Assembly (NCBI GenBank): GCA_900095095.1
Contig: FMBT01000314.1
Span: forward strand, 124,001 to 188,000
From: Fragilariopsis cylindrus CCMP1102
Taxonomy: Eukaryota; Bacillariophyta; Bacillariophyceae; Bacillariales; Bacillariaceae
Direction: 5' to 3'
Length of the DNA stretch: 64,000 nucleotides
The position numbers and the translations under genes are program-made. The notes beneath the pieces are model-generated. The model saw only the letters and a program-made list of their open reading frames with translations. It was not told the origin of the DNA and searched no databases. Shown in pieces: positions 1-11,155 of this stretch. Every line of letters begins with the position of its first letter. Position 1 is the first letter of the stretch.

Positions 1-77
1 CTGTTTTCATATTTTATTAATTATATTTTTTATCATGTTCTACTATTTATTATTTTATTCAACAAATTTTGACTTCT

Positions 78-2323
78 TTATTTTTTAATGGCAAAGGGGT
101 TTGGAAATGTTGATGATACTAAAAAGGTAGAAAAAACCTGTTTTACTATACGTTGAATTGTTTGTATTGGGACTATTACTCCGAGACGTAATGACCAATA
201 CAATACAAATCTTGCTAATTCAGAAACAGTACCAATCATAAATTGTCCTAATGCAACAATTATACCATTACTTTTTACCTTACGTTGAAACCCAAATTTA
301 ACAATTTGCATACGTGATAGACCTCTTTTATCCCGTAATATTTTTGTGGCTGATTTACAGCGATTTCTGTTATATTAGAAGTATTATTATTTAAAGCAAA
401 AAAGGAACAAGGAACAAAGACAAATGATAATTAGACAACATAAACAGAATATAAAATGGTTCTGTGTTTTATATGTGTGTGTGTGTGTGTGTGTGTGTAT
501 GTGACAATCGTTACGCTCAAATCAAATCAAGTCAAATGGAATGGAATCAAATAAAATCCAATAGAATCCAATATATAAGATCAAATATATATGATCCAAT
601 AAAGTATAATCCAATCGAAAGAAATATAAAAACAACATACCGTGTTTTGATGATCATTTCAATACATACAGTAAGTAGTCCATATACGAATATGCGTAGG
701 TACTTCGATAAAGCATATACGAACGAACGAACCAACAAATGTACCGGTACCGGTACTGTACTGTACGTCGACAAAATCAAATCAAATCAAAGCAAGTTTT
801 GGGTTGTAAACGAATAAAAGAAACATACAGGTACAGGTAAACACAACATAACATAACATAACATAATATAGCATACGTCATACATAAATAAATACTCAAC
901 AGCTATACAGTAGATAGTATACAGCATACAGTAAACAATAAACTTACCTTTTTTCATTGAAAAAAAATTTTGCAATTGGACTTAATATTTTTAATATTAA
1001 TGGTCGTTTATTCTTTGCTTCTTCTTTTGTTAATGTTTGTGTTGTTAGTAGGTTTGCAGCTCCTGCTGTTGCTGTTGCTTTTGTTTTTGTACCATTATCA
1101 TTTGCTGCATCCTTTTGTTCATTATTATATGCATTATTATTATTATTATAGACACCAATTTCTTTTAGATGTAAATTAAAATAACCATCCCGAAAATTAT
1201 CTAATTGAGTGACATTTTTTTGGATTTGAAATTTACTTAATGATAAACCAATTTGATATATACCATTGCTCACATCTAATGGTGGTCCATTTTCAACAAT
1301 TCTTGGTCCACGTACTTGTATAAAACTGGAAAATGGTACATATATTGTCTTCCAATATTTATCTTCGTCTTCTTTTTCTTCAACACTTTCAGCAGTAGCA
1401 GTAGCAGTAGCAGCATCTAGTTGTTTCTTATTACTATTAGGTATAATAAGATTATTTAAATCCATCATTGCAGCGGATGACTCTGATTCGTCAAAAGTTG
1501 TTGTAGTAGTTTTGTCTTCATTTTCTTTTTCTGTTTCTGTTTCTTCGACTTCAACGCGTCTTTTTGGTATTACGAATGAGGATTGATAGACTTGTTCCGA
1601 GGTTTGTATATTTTGTGTTCTAGTGGTCATTTTCCAGACACGACGTTCTGGTTCATTATCACTATCTAATCGTAATTTTAGATAAAAACCATTTTGATTT
1701 TGTACATGCAATGGTCTACCATCTTTAAATGGTAATGTTCTTGTACCACAAAACCCTCCACCATCTAAACGACAGACACCGGACCAACTGGCATAATTAT
1801 TACCTGCACCATCATCAACATTATCATTGCCATCATCTTTTACAATTACTACTTGACGTAATTGGGATGTACTGATTCCACCCATAATTGCATCATCAAT
1901 TCTATCAAATTTTAATACATCACTAATATCACTACTTGTTGTTTCTGAATTTGTATTTGTAGTAAAATCAAATATTGGTACTTCATTTGTAGTAGTCGTC
2001 GTCTTCGTCGTAGACGTAGACGTGTTACTTTTGCTGCTACTTTTGCTGGTGCTACTGCTACTTTTGCTGCTGTCACTATCTGCTGTGAGATAAACAACCG
2101 ATAACGATGTAGTCGTCTTCATAGTACTCTTCGAACCAGTAGTACTAATACTAGATCGATGATGCCGTTGAGGAGTTGTGAACGCTTCCACCATCGGGAC
2201 TTGTACTGCTGTCATCAAGCAGAAAACGGATACTAGTCCTAGTACTAGTACTAGTACTAGGCGGGACGACGACGACGACGACGACGGCGTCATTTGCTGT
2301 TGTTGTTGTTTCATCGTCAGCAC
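78..2323 (-). CDS. CIA30: CIA30-domain protein, plastid-targeted, one intron
   Basis: Two exons, 948-2323 and 78-366. The donor AAAAAG|GTAAGT and acceptor AACAG flank a 581-bp intron (367-947), and the frame continues exactly, giving 554 residues. Residues about 30-47 are a hydrophobic signal peptide ending VEA, followed by FTTP, the A^F signature of heterokont plastid import. A Ser/Thr-rich linker follows. The CIA30/NDUFAF1 fold spans roughly residues 120-400: FDRIDDAIMGGIS, WSGVCRLDGGGFCGTRT and YQIGLSLSKFQI are visible, with a low-complexity insert in the middle. Members of this family act in complex I assembly in mitochondria, while plastid members are linked to photosynthetic complex biogenesis. 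The presequence points to the plastid. The 95-residue second exon is hydrophobic and basic and has no match I recognise. A later start (Met4 or Met11) is possible. Confidence 0.85.
473..498. repeat. (TG)n microsatellite inside the CIA30 intron
   Basis: About 13 TG dinucleotides. The surrounding intron (367-947) also carries GGTACC-type short repeats, CATAA repeats near 845-870 and several TACAGTA motifs. None of the open frames in the intron looks coding. Confidence 0.9.
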
Positions 2324-3307
2324 TGGCGGCTATTCTGTTGTATTTAGTATATGCAATAATCTTTTGTGTGTACTCTATTCAAAAAAAATGTTTCTATTTT
2401 GTGTCCCACTCCGAGTAGGTTAGCTCGTTGCAATTTTCAATTTTCCGATGAGTGAAAAGACAAAAAAAATGTTTTGCCGATGTACAAGTTCGAAAGTGAT
2501 GATTGGATCTTAGCTACGTGCGTCAGTCATGCATGCATGCACAAATAATATATTATGATGTGATCATAATAAGAAATTCAGTCACAGTTTTCGAGTCAAA
2601 TGAGTCGAGTCAAGTCGAATCAAGAAGTAGTAAATGATTGCTTGATTTCAAATTGAGAGAGATGAGTGGATCTTACGTGCGTGGTACACACGACAGTAAA
2701 GATAAAAATTCAGTCACAGATTTTGAGTCGATTGAGTCGAATGAATGAATCAAGCAATCGGCAATTTCTTTACTTAATGTACTGTACAGTATCACGCTCT
2801 CTACAGTAGCAAAGTAACTTCTTATGGACTTACTTTACTTACGGACTCGAATTGATAAAAATTTATTATGACACAAAAGCCCAACGTGTTACATTGACAT
2901 CATATTATTTATCAATACTGAAGCTAGAAAACAAGAACAGAGAAACATGCGGTTCGGAAAAAAGTACAATTAAGAATTACGACTAAAATAGTATGGCATA
3001 CACTTCTCAAACACATACAACTCAAAAATATGCAATTACAACAAAAGTGTCATGCAATTACAAAGAAGTTCTGATCGCAAACTAAGAAGAATTGGAACAA
3101 AAACTGTCATTTATTCAATCCCATCCACGTAGGTGTCTTCCATGTGGTTCTTTTCAATCACACAAATATGACCTGATCAAAATATAATAGCAATACAATT
3201 CTCCTTGTATACAGTATTCATTACGGAATTTGTGGTTTATAATGTTACCATAAAACAAAAACTACTATCATTACAATCTAATAAACCATAAAAGTAAAAT
3301 AATACAG
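2324..3307. other. Divergent intergenic region between CIA30 and the first RRNSVVIRD gene
   Basis: No gene seen. It holds two GAGTCGAGT-like motif clusters (about 2595-2625 and 2728-2745), each followed by a run resembling AATCAAG, two related sentences of text around ATTCAGTCACAG (2577 and 2708), and a TACTGTACAGTA motif near 2780. It should contain both promoters, because the two flanking genes diverge. Confidence 0.5.
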
Positions 3308-3940
3308 TTGACAAAGATGAATTCTACAACAACACCTACTAACAAAACTTCCACAAGTCTTCTCACCAACAAGACAAATGTTAAAACTTCGGCTCGTATT
3401 AAGAAGGCAATGATGAGCAAACACGAACCTACACATACTGCCCGTTGTGATTGTAACAGATTGCCTTCATTATTACATTCGTTGCCTATTGTGACATCGT
3501 CGTCGGCTAGTACTAGTACCAGTAGTATATTTGATATCAACGAGCATTACAGTTCGTTAGAGAAACTGCTGGACGATGATGATGATGATAAAGATGAAAA
3601 TACATTATTACCAGCATCATTATCAAAAGGATTATATAGGTTATCAACAGCGACATTGATTCCAGCAGCAGAAGCGAAACCAATATTAACGTCCTCAAAA
3701 AAAAGAAACGTTCGATTTGTCTGCGATCATGACGAGTCGACTAAGCATCATGCTCAATATTCTTTATCCTCGTCGGCAACGTCTGCTGCTGCTAATAATA
3801 ATAATAATAATAATAAACAAGATAAAAATATCGACAAGAACCGGAAGAAACAGAAAAGGAGAAAAGTACAACGACGGAATTCAGTTGTTATTCGAGATGT
3901 GGCACAGCTGTCAAGAATAACTGATCTAATGAAAAACTAA
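3308..3940 (+). CDS. Unknown protein with C-terminal RRNSVVIRD motif, paralogue A
   Basis: Single-exon frame of 210 residues with no recognised domain and no signal peptide or membrane span. In order it shows a Ser/Thr-rich N-terminus, a CDCNRLPSLLHSLP stretch, an acidic run (SLEKLLDDDDDDKDE), a basic patch KKRNVRF, an Asn run, a Lys/Arg-rich nuclear-localisation-like segment, and the C-terminal RRNSVVIRDVAQLSRI. The last motif recurs almost unchanged in the gene at 5168-5854, together with a preceding S-L-x-x-L-L acidic element, so the two are tandem paralogues. RRNS fits a basophilic kinase consensus (R-R-x-S), and RNVRF fits the PP1-docking RVxF pattern; both are inferences from short motifs. 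The shared motif argues that the frame is real despite its biased composition. Confidence 0.65.
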   Translation: MTKMNSTTTPTNKTSTSLLTNKTNVKTSARIKKAMMSKHEPTHTARCDCNRLPSLLHSLPIVTSSSASTSTSSIFDINEHYSSLEKLLDDDDDDKDENTLLPASLSKGLYRLSTATLIPAAEAKPILTSSKKRNVRFVCDHDESTKHHAQYSLSSSATSAAANNNNNNNKQDKNIDKNRKKQKRRKVQRRNSVVIRDVAQLSRITDLMKN

Positions 3941-5167
3941 ATCACGAAAATTCACAACGAAGAAGAAGAAGAAGAAGCACTTCCATAAAATACATACTAG
4001 TTATAAAGAGGTTATTACATAAAATCGGGTTGAGGGGGATAAAGGAAGAGTAATAATGTATATAAAATTAAAATTCCATATAATGTCAGAACATGTTATT
4101 GTTATACTTCATTAATCTAGCTTTATCTATTTTGATCGTACAGTAACATGATAGGATAAAAGTAGACACGTTTCTGATCGTATTTTCGAGAGGTATCATT
4201 CAACGTATACGACTAGTTAATTAAGCACCATACATGTTGACTGTTGATCTCTGACATAGACAATAATTGGTTGTTCGTTCAGATAACACTCGAAAGAGAC
4301 AGTAATTCAGTACTGGGGGGAGGTGTTCCATCATTTTTACAATAAATATAATGAGCGAAATATTGGTAACATTCGCTTTTCACACGATGAAATAAACTAT
4401 GTTTGTTTTGCAATGGAACATTGGGCAGTGTTCCATTTATTGTTCTCGCATACAGTTGTCGCGCCTTACGTTGCCATATATTATTTATTTATACAGGACC
4501 AATGGTGTTATTTCGAAGATAAATGGAACAACATCACGATTAACCATGTATGCAGTATTTCTATGGAATTCTACCATTTTCTATATTCGCAATTCTTCCC
4601 TACTAACAAGGCATAAATGGAACTGTGACAGTCTAAAAGTTGCGTGTTTTTGTTAATAGCAACTTGCGTGTTTTACATACCCCAGAAAGTACCCTCTTGA
4701 TTTTTACTTTTTACTCGCGCCCTCCTGGGTAATGATTTGTACACGTCTCTCTGGGCCTTCCGTTAATAAGTCAGTCGTGTGGCGAAAGTTATCATTCGCG
4801 TTTTTTTTTTTGTTCGAAATTAAATTCAATTCAATCGTGAGATGATTGACTGGACGATTTTGCTTCGTAATTATATTGATAGCGCGACAAGTCGTGGTAG
4901 CTTTCATTATACAATTAATTAAAAATCTACACTACCAACCATGCTGGCATTTCAAATGTCTTATCGTCATACAATAACGGCATGCATCACGAATAATGCA
5001 TTCAACTCCGCTCCAATCTTGAGTACGATTCGTTCGATCACTCTGTTCATTATTATTGACCGAGAAATTATCGTTTTTCAAAACTATATTTATTTATCTG
5101 ATATATTTGAACGTCACATAATAAAATAAAAGTACATTTTCCAGTTATCATTCCTTATTCTATTCAA
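3941..5167. other. Intergenic region between the RRNSVVIRD paralogues
   Basis: A GAA run sits just after the upstream stop (3960-3975). The text GTTCCAT or its complement ATGGAAC recurs about six times between 4323 and 4625, with a T run at 4801-4811. Small open frames here (for example 4323-4616) show no coding character that I can recognise. Confidence 0.4.
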
Positions 5168-5854
5168 ATGACTTCTCTTCAAATGAATACCTTCATAGCT
5201 GCAAATGCCTCGTTACTTGAGAAGACTAATTATGAGAAAATTGGGAGTAAATATAACACATGCATTGTACACAAACGACAGCAGCAGCGGGAGCAATATC
5301 AGCCCCCTCGTCTCGAAGATAAGAATGCATTACCAATCTCGTTGCGATTTCTTCCTAATTCTTATTTTCGCAACAGGAACAGTTTGTCAACGACGATCGC
5401 TGCAGACTTAGGTGTACTCCACAACAAGAACCATACGTCGTTAGATCAATTGCTGGAACATTTTGATCGATCATGTGAAATGATGTCATCGGAAGACCAA
5501 GAGCAAGAGGATGCGACAGTCACTGCATCAACAATAACGTCATTACCAGTAGCATTATCATCGGTATCGTCATCGATAATGACATCAACAACATATGGTA
5601 GTACTAATACAGCAGCTACAGCGAAGTCATCACTAAAAAGAAAGATACGAATCGCTAATGACGATTCACATAATGAAATAGTTTCTTCTTCTACTCAACG
5701 ACGTTGCGATGATAATTACCAGAGGAGTAACAATAACAGCCCGAAAAGGATGAAAAGGATGAAATATGCACGGAGAAACTCTGTCGTTATTCGAGATAGT
5801 AAGCAATTATCTCAAATCGCTACTGATTTGAGTACAATTATTCCTAAAAATTAG
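5168..5854 (+). CDS. Unknown protein with C-terminal RRNSVVIRD motif, paralogue B
   Basis: Single-exon frame of 228 residues and paralogue of the gene at 3308-3940. The common features, in the same order, are an ISLRFLPNS stretch, SLDQLLEHFD followed by an acidic segment (SSEDQEQEDA), a basic LKRKIRI element, a basic nuclear-localisation-like region (PKRMKRMKYA) and the terminal RRNSVVIRDSKQLSQI. The middle is Ser/Thr-rich. No signal peptide, membrane span or known fold is visible. The conserved C-terminal block (a phosphorylatable Ser in a basic context followed by hydrophobic VVIRD) looks like a functional peptide, either a regulatory phosphosite or a docking motif. The two copies share little outside these blocks, so the duplication is old or the linkers evolve fast. 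Confidence 0.7.
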   Translation: MTSLQMNTFIAANASLLEKTNYEKIGSKYNTCIVHKRQQQREQYQPPRLEDKNALPISLRFLPNSYFRNRNSLSTTIAADLGVLHNKNHTSLDQLLEHFDRSCEMMSSEDQEQEDATVTASTITSLPVALSSVSSSIMTSTTYGSTNTAATAKSSLKRKIRIANDDSHNEIVSSSTQRRCDDNYQRSNNNSPKRMKRMKYARRNSVVIRDSKQLSQIATDLSTIIPKN

Positions 5855-6175
5855 CAAACATCAGTCAGTATTAGGGGAGTTTAATGGTGTAACACACCAT
5901 ATTGAAAAGAAATAGTAAGGGGCCAGTCATAGCGTCTACATCATAGATAACATATAGAAAATTAGTCTGCTATCATACACGTTTTTATTTTCATTCGTCT
6001 CATTGTTATGGCTAACATATCAGTGGTGCATGCATACTTGTGGCGACTTTATCCGCTTATATGACGTATACGCTATTCCAAGTATACTGTTTCTTTCTGT
6101 TCGTTCTCATGAAGTGTCATAGCTGCTTATCTATAGTAGTTGTAGTACTAGATCATAACTTTAAGACAAATTTAA
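5855..6175. other. Intergenic, no feature seen
   Basis: AT-rich sequence between a plus-strand gene end and a minus-strand coding candidate, so it should hold two 3' ends. No repeat or open frame of note. Confidence 0.4.
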
Positions 6176-6569
6176 TTACATTATTAAACAGCCATTAGCA
6201 GAAAGATGATGTTCTCTGAAAAAAGAAGAGAGAAGATAAACAGCGAATATATTATGTCCGCTTTTTAAAAGGGTAACCGCAGCGGTGGCAAAGACAACGG
6301 ATCCAGCAAGCCCAGAAATGGAACCCACTATAATCGGTTTTAAAAGATGTTCACCATCATCGTCAATAAGGCCAGCAACATCCGTACAATCGAGGTCCAT
6401 ACTTTCATACTTAATTTCAACTGCAGATTTTACTGCTGCAAAATTCGGAGAATTTGTATCAAACGTCATATTCTCTTGAATGACGACTGCTGCATCTCTT
6501 CTGGATTACATGCTTGCAGTTATATCTTCGCATTAAATCAACAGCGCTCTTTGTGAGCTCAATAGCGGC
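6176..6569 (-). pseudogene. Weak coding candidate or gene remnant with a hydrophobic segment
   Basis: A 97-codon frame (6176-6469) contains a believable hydrophobic stretch (PIIVGSISGLAGSVVFATAA). Upstream, in another frame, text reading AAYLNVYMAAIELTKSAVD follows a plausible acceptor (CCTTCTAG near 6600). The two frames differ by one base and no usable GT-AG intron lies between them, so this is either a decayed gene or a chance frame. No family is recognised. Confidence 0.25.
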
Positions 6570-7654
6570 CATATATACATTCAAGTACGCAGCACCTAGA
6601 AGGAAAAGTAAAGAAGGTGCATATTATGATTGATATTTACATAGATGATACGAAAAACTGCCCAATTACAAGGAAATGGAAGACTTTTGTTGCATGGTGC
6701 TGCTCAATTTGTGATACATATATTATATTTTCCATACAGCACAAAGAAGCTGAAAGAAGAAAAAAAGAGCCTACAACACCTTCCATGGTGGTTCAACTAG
6801 AAGAATAAATACAATTTCTCCACCTACTGAAGAGAGAAAGTACAAATTGTGTTTGATAATCATTCAAAATTTGTAACCAATCAGGTTGGATACTTTCAAT
6901 AGAATATCACATACTCAAGAAGTAAAGTTAATGAGGTAGGTGTATGGTAAATAAAAATACACATACATGTATGTAGTATGTACACTGTAGTTACAGATGG
7001 AGGACTTGGCCAAAACAAAATGTAGTAGAATAAGCATGCACAGGAGTGATACACCAAGTGATCAACAAATTATCATATAGTAGACATCAACATGCAAAAG
7101 GTTCACACACTTTATTCTTCCATATTGTTTGTTGGTTGATAGAAACAGAACATACATGAGCATGCACCAAAAATGGATCAACTTACTACTAATGATGATG
7201 ATTTGCAAACAGTATTACTGGACAACCTTTACATGCACAATTGTATAAGGAGTGCACTGCAAACACATCATTTTATAGCAGTTCTTGTTACCCTTACTAT
7301 GCATCAGGGGTGAATCTACTAATGATATGCCGATATTATTGCCGTTTGCATCTCAATACAAGCTTTACACAGAAGTAAATTCTGTTGTTGTTTCATATCT
7401 TTGTTTGGTTGTAGAGATAAAATCAGCATACAATAGTAATGGATATATAACAATAGTTGATGTCACACCAATATTGCTGTCATATATAGACCTTTCTCCA
7501 TACAACATAATACACACAACCTGCTGCACATGCAGAAGTTTACAACATGAAGCCAACAAGTTGGTTTGATTTGGTTGACAGCCATTGAAACTGTATGTAC
7601 ATCCTTCAGGAGTGGATGTGGATCCGCCTGATAAAATACGGATCAGTCAGAATC

Positions 7655-7750
7655 ACTTTTGAAAAGTACGCTTTTCACAAGTGAATACTTTTGAAAAGTA
7701 CGCTTTTCACAAGTGAATACTTTTGAAAAGTACGCTTTTCACAAGTGAAT
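7655..7750. repeat. Three-unit 32-bp tandem array with a hairpin in each unit
   Basis: Units start at 7655, 7687 and 7719 and are identical as far as I can read. Each contains GAAAAGTACGCTTTTC, a six-base inverted repeat around TACG, flanked by CACTT and AAGTG, which extend the possible stem. There are no variable spacers, so it is not a CRISPR array. It lies immediately left of the possible LTR-type fossil. Confidence 0.85.
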
Positions 7751-8741
7751 GTTACAGAGCAAACGTGAGTCGTATTGGTCGAATGAGACGAGATATATAA
7801 TATTTGTAAGTATAGGGTTAGGGTTAGGAACCCAAAGAGAACACAAAGAACACAAAGAACACAGAGAACACATAGAGAACAGAAAGTTCCGATACGGTAG
7901 AGGTACCAAATTGGATCCAAAATAACTGAACAAGTGAAAGGAGCGCTAACAGTATTTATAAGAGATAGTATTCACCCAGCAACAGCAAGCTCCTTGATGT
8001 ATCAGTTGTTCCTATACGTAACAAGAAACTAATTAGTAAAGAATATATATACGGAAATAATAAGCCAGTACTAGTCTATGAACGATTAGTGTGTACACCC
8101 TATAGGCTATTACGGAAGTAGGTCATCTTCGGAAGAGGATTAGGGTTCCAGTCTATTCCTCCTTTAGTATCTTCTATTAGTAATTCGCATAGATATTTCG
8201 AACTGATCCCCTCATCTAAAAGTATACCTTTCGCCAGGACTGCAAAAGATTTATCAGATTAACAGTCGCAAGTACTCTCAGAACTTGCGGCGGATCTTAG
8301 TTCGGTATCTTCAATAGAAGAGACTAGTTCTTCCTAATAGGAAGACGAATAAGGAATAAAGAAAAGACGGTCGAAGGAAACCAATCTACAAGAATAGAAA
8401 CAAATCAACGATAAGACTCTACAGACTATATATAGAGCAATAGCCCGTTGATATCACACCAGCAGGGAGTGATACATGGATACGGAAGACGAATCCATAG
8501 CAGAAAGAGTAGGAAGGAGAAGAAGAATAAGAACGGAAGTAAGAGTGGAACTGGAAGACAAACTTATTGGAGAAACAATAAATTTTGGAACCGAAAAAAA
8601 AGAATCTTTTAACGAAGACAACAAAGACGTATCTACTACGATGTCGGACACAGCAGCGGCAGCTGAGGCATCCCGACTCGCAGAGAACTGATCCCCTCAT
8701 CTAAAAGTATACCTTTTGCCAGGACTGCAAAAGATTTATCA
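7749..8741. mobile_element. Possible LTR-type retroelement fossil, fragmentary
   Basis: The segment begins TGTTACAG, has a TATATAA-like box near 7795, and contains a pair of 57-bp direct repeats (8200-8256 and 8685-8741) differing by one base. A short charged open frame (8476-8691), vaguely like the start of a gag-type region, lies between them. No reverse transcriptase, integrase or protease is present, and no matched terminal repeats could be delimited, so the assignment to an LTR family is tentative. If correct, it is a partial and long-decayed copy. Confidence 0.25.
8200..8741. repeat. 57-bp direct repeat pair, 485 bp apart
   Basis: Copies at 8200-8256 and 8685-8741 share GAACTGATCCCCTCATC through GCAAAAGATTTATCA with a single C/T difference. 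The near-identity suggests a recent duplication or a rearrangement inside the surrounding decayed element. Confidence 0.85.
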
Positions 8742-9480
8742 CCGCCCCAAGTGGCATAACAATATACCACCTTTACTACATGCAAAAGCTTACAAGAAGT
8801 GCAAAAAGTGCAAAACAACAAATGTCACACACACCAGTCGTTCTGGTATTATGTTGGTGCGTATTGTCTGGTTAACAGTAGAAATGAATAAGCCAGGTTG
8901 CAGCAGGAGTGGGTCTACCAGTGAGACAGAACAGCAATAGTGTTGCCCAGCCCTTTACCTTAAAATCTTTGATTGCACAGTAAATTCGGAAAATCAACAA
9001 ATACAAATGTTGTTATTGTTTCATGTTATTTGGTTGACACACATTGAACCTGTAGACTCATGTGTCAGCAAGAGTGGACCACTAATCAATATTACTATTG
9101 TACCACCTTTACATGACATGCAGAAGTTTACAGGAATTGCACACCAAAATATCCCACACATTTAACATAAAAATCTCAAACGCTAACTGTTGCAGTTGTA
9201 TACAGTCAACCACAATAGAAAAAAAAGTACCACCTACTAGCTACTAAATCAAATGCATTCATAAAGAAGTACTTGAGTGGTAGTATAATCATCCAATGTA
9301 ATCAAAACCATCATTATTATTGCTGCTAGAAAGGACTAGCAATTCTGAGCATCAATGGGTGCATCAATGTAGAGTATCCATATGTGATGTTTGCCTATTT
9401 TGTGGAGGAAATACTGCTACTATTGTTGCAAATCTTTTATAGTCAGTCAGTTAGTCTCAACTATTCTTCACATAATGCAC

Positions 9481-11155
9481 CATGACACTACTACTATCTC
9501 TACTACTACTACTACTACTACTACAGCAACACCTTTTTTAACAGCTGTTACCAGCTAAAAGACCAAGCAAGTTTTCCAACCACTGGCCATCATAACATAT
9601 GCTACAGTACTGAATGAGCTGTGGATGGATAGTATATAAACCTTTCTCAAATCAGGCGAGCAATACAGTAATGACTAACACTAAAATAATATTATTATCT
9701 ATGGTATTATAGATTTCGAAATTGTAATTTAAAAAAAAAAGGAGATTCCGTATTCCTCATTATTTGTCTCCTTTTGTACTACATACTGTACTAATTTAAA
9801 GTAGTCAGTCAGTCAGATCAGTCTGCCTGCTTTTTCTTTGTCCGTCGACTCAGATCAGTGAGCGAAGATTAGTACGACACGTAGTTTCTTATATATTAGA
9901 AGAATGTATGTTCTCTCCCAAATAAAGAATTCAACGGAAAGAAGTACTGTAAGTAAGTGTTCTATTGTTGGTCGCCAATTTTTGTAACTCATTAAATAAT
10001 TCTAGTCAGTTATATTATCGTTAATAGTCTCCGTTGAAAATAATGTATGTTGAGAAGAAAGCGATACTACTTGAAGTAGGGTTGGCAGGAACAATGCTAG
10101 TACGCGTACAAAGCATTCTTTTTTGAATCACCTACTAGTAGAATCTTAGGCGCATGCAATGCAGTTCGTGCACCTAATTACAAAAATGAGATGCAAAGTG
10201 CTCGCTATGCAACGGAAAATACTGTTTCAGTTGTATCGCTTACTTACTTAAATAAAATTGGCGCGTTACTTTTTCAAATACTGATTTTTATATGAACATG
10301 CGTATCTTTTTACTCTATCGATATTACTTTGTACAATATACACCCGTGACCTGATCTGAACAGAATTATATTTGTTCTTTACTGTTTCACTTTTATATTA
10401 TGCACGTGAAGACTCACATCTTTGGCGTACCCGTTCGTTCTTTGAACCGTTAGAGCAGGGCGTGACAATATATAAATCATTTTCACCACGTGCAATATTG
10501 CACCAGACTCGACCCGCAAATCATTAATTTGTCAGAATATGATAAATAAATGCACGTCATCTAAAAGTAGTATCTTCTTTTGTGTACATTTCAAAAAACA
10601 ATGGCAAAGAAGGCAAAACGCATACCACAATATTAGGCGTATAACCGAGTACATTGAAGTCATACAACATTATTTTTAATCATTTATTAAAAGTAGGCCA
10701 TATTATACTGAGTACAGTAAAGTCATACAACATTATTTTTCTATTGATGATTCAAAAAACCGAACCGAAACACAAATCCAACACCAAAACAATTGAATTG
10801 AACCCGGCCGAGCCTAACAAAAGAGTGAGTGAGGATAACATTATAATCTCTCTCAAGTCTATAATATAGTCGATTGTATCTCATATTTTTTTTTGAATTC
10901 GATTCTCTCTCCCTCAATTCTATTGCCTCTCAGTAATCGATCAATCACCCAAGCTACCGTATTCTCTCAGTCTCAACCAAGACTGTTTTTTCGGTTTTTC
11001 TCTCTTTCTCATTCAAATTCGATCCGTGTTGATACGATTCGATTCGATCGTCTATTTGAAGCCAAAGTCTCGCTCTAGCTTTACAAGTCTTTCATTTCTC
11101 AAGTCTACACCCGATAGGTTGTTCTTCCTTCTTAGCTTAAAATCAAAAACACAAT
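9481..11155. other. Intergenic region upstream of the silicon transporter gene
   Basis: A (CTA)n tract lies at 9490-9523 and an A run near 9730. A partial duplication of the phrase GTAAAGTCATACAACATTATTTTT lies at about 10653-10680 and 10717-10740. A pyrimidine-rich stretch (10890-11110) with many CTCTC elements directly precedes the start codon and is probably the core promoter and 5' leader. Confidence 0.4.

Larger units (their letters stand above)
6900..9480. repeat. Gene-poor block of degenerate long-period repeat text
   Basis: Several phrases recur in altered form at about 7190-7600, 8740-8940 and 9000-9170: a phrase around ACCACCTTTACATG, ACATGCAGAAGTTTACA, and a TTGGTTGACAxxCATTGAA phrase followed by GGAGTGG. 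This suggests an old tandem or nested repeat family rather than genes. The short open frames inside have no coding character. The weak resemblance to part of the block at 34744-36110 (near 35970) is uncertain. Confidence 0.45.

Noticed and set aside
464-817. 117-codon plus-strand open frame through the TG tract
   Set aside because: It lies wholly inside the CIA30 intron, is made of repeat-encoded residues and has no protein-like features.
970-1586. Plus-strand open frames opposite CIA30
   Set aside because: They are mirror frames of a real minus-strand coding region; Leu/Tyr and Ser runs come from the repeats of the real gene.
4323-4656. Two overlapping frames of 97 and 85 codons
   Set aside because: Composition is rich in His, Tyr, Phe and Ile as expected of AT-rich non-coding DNA, and there is no conserved motif or splice context.
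7655-7750. CRISPR-like regular array
   Set aside because: Units are directly adjacent without variable spacers and the genome is eukaryotic.
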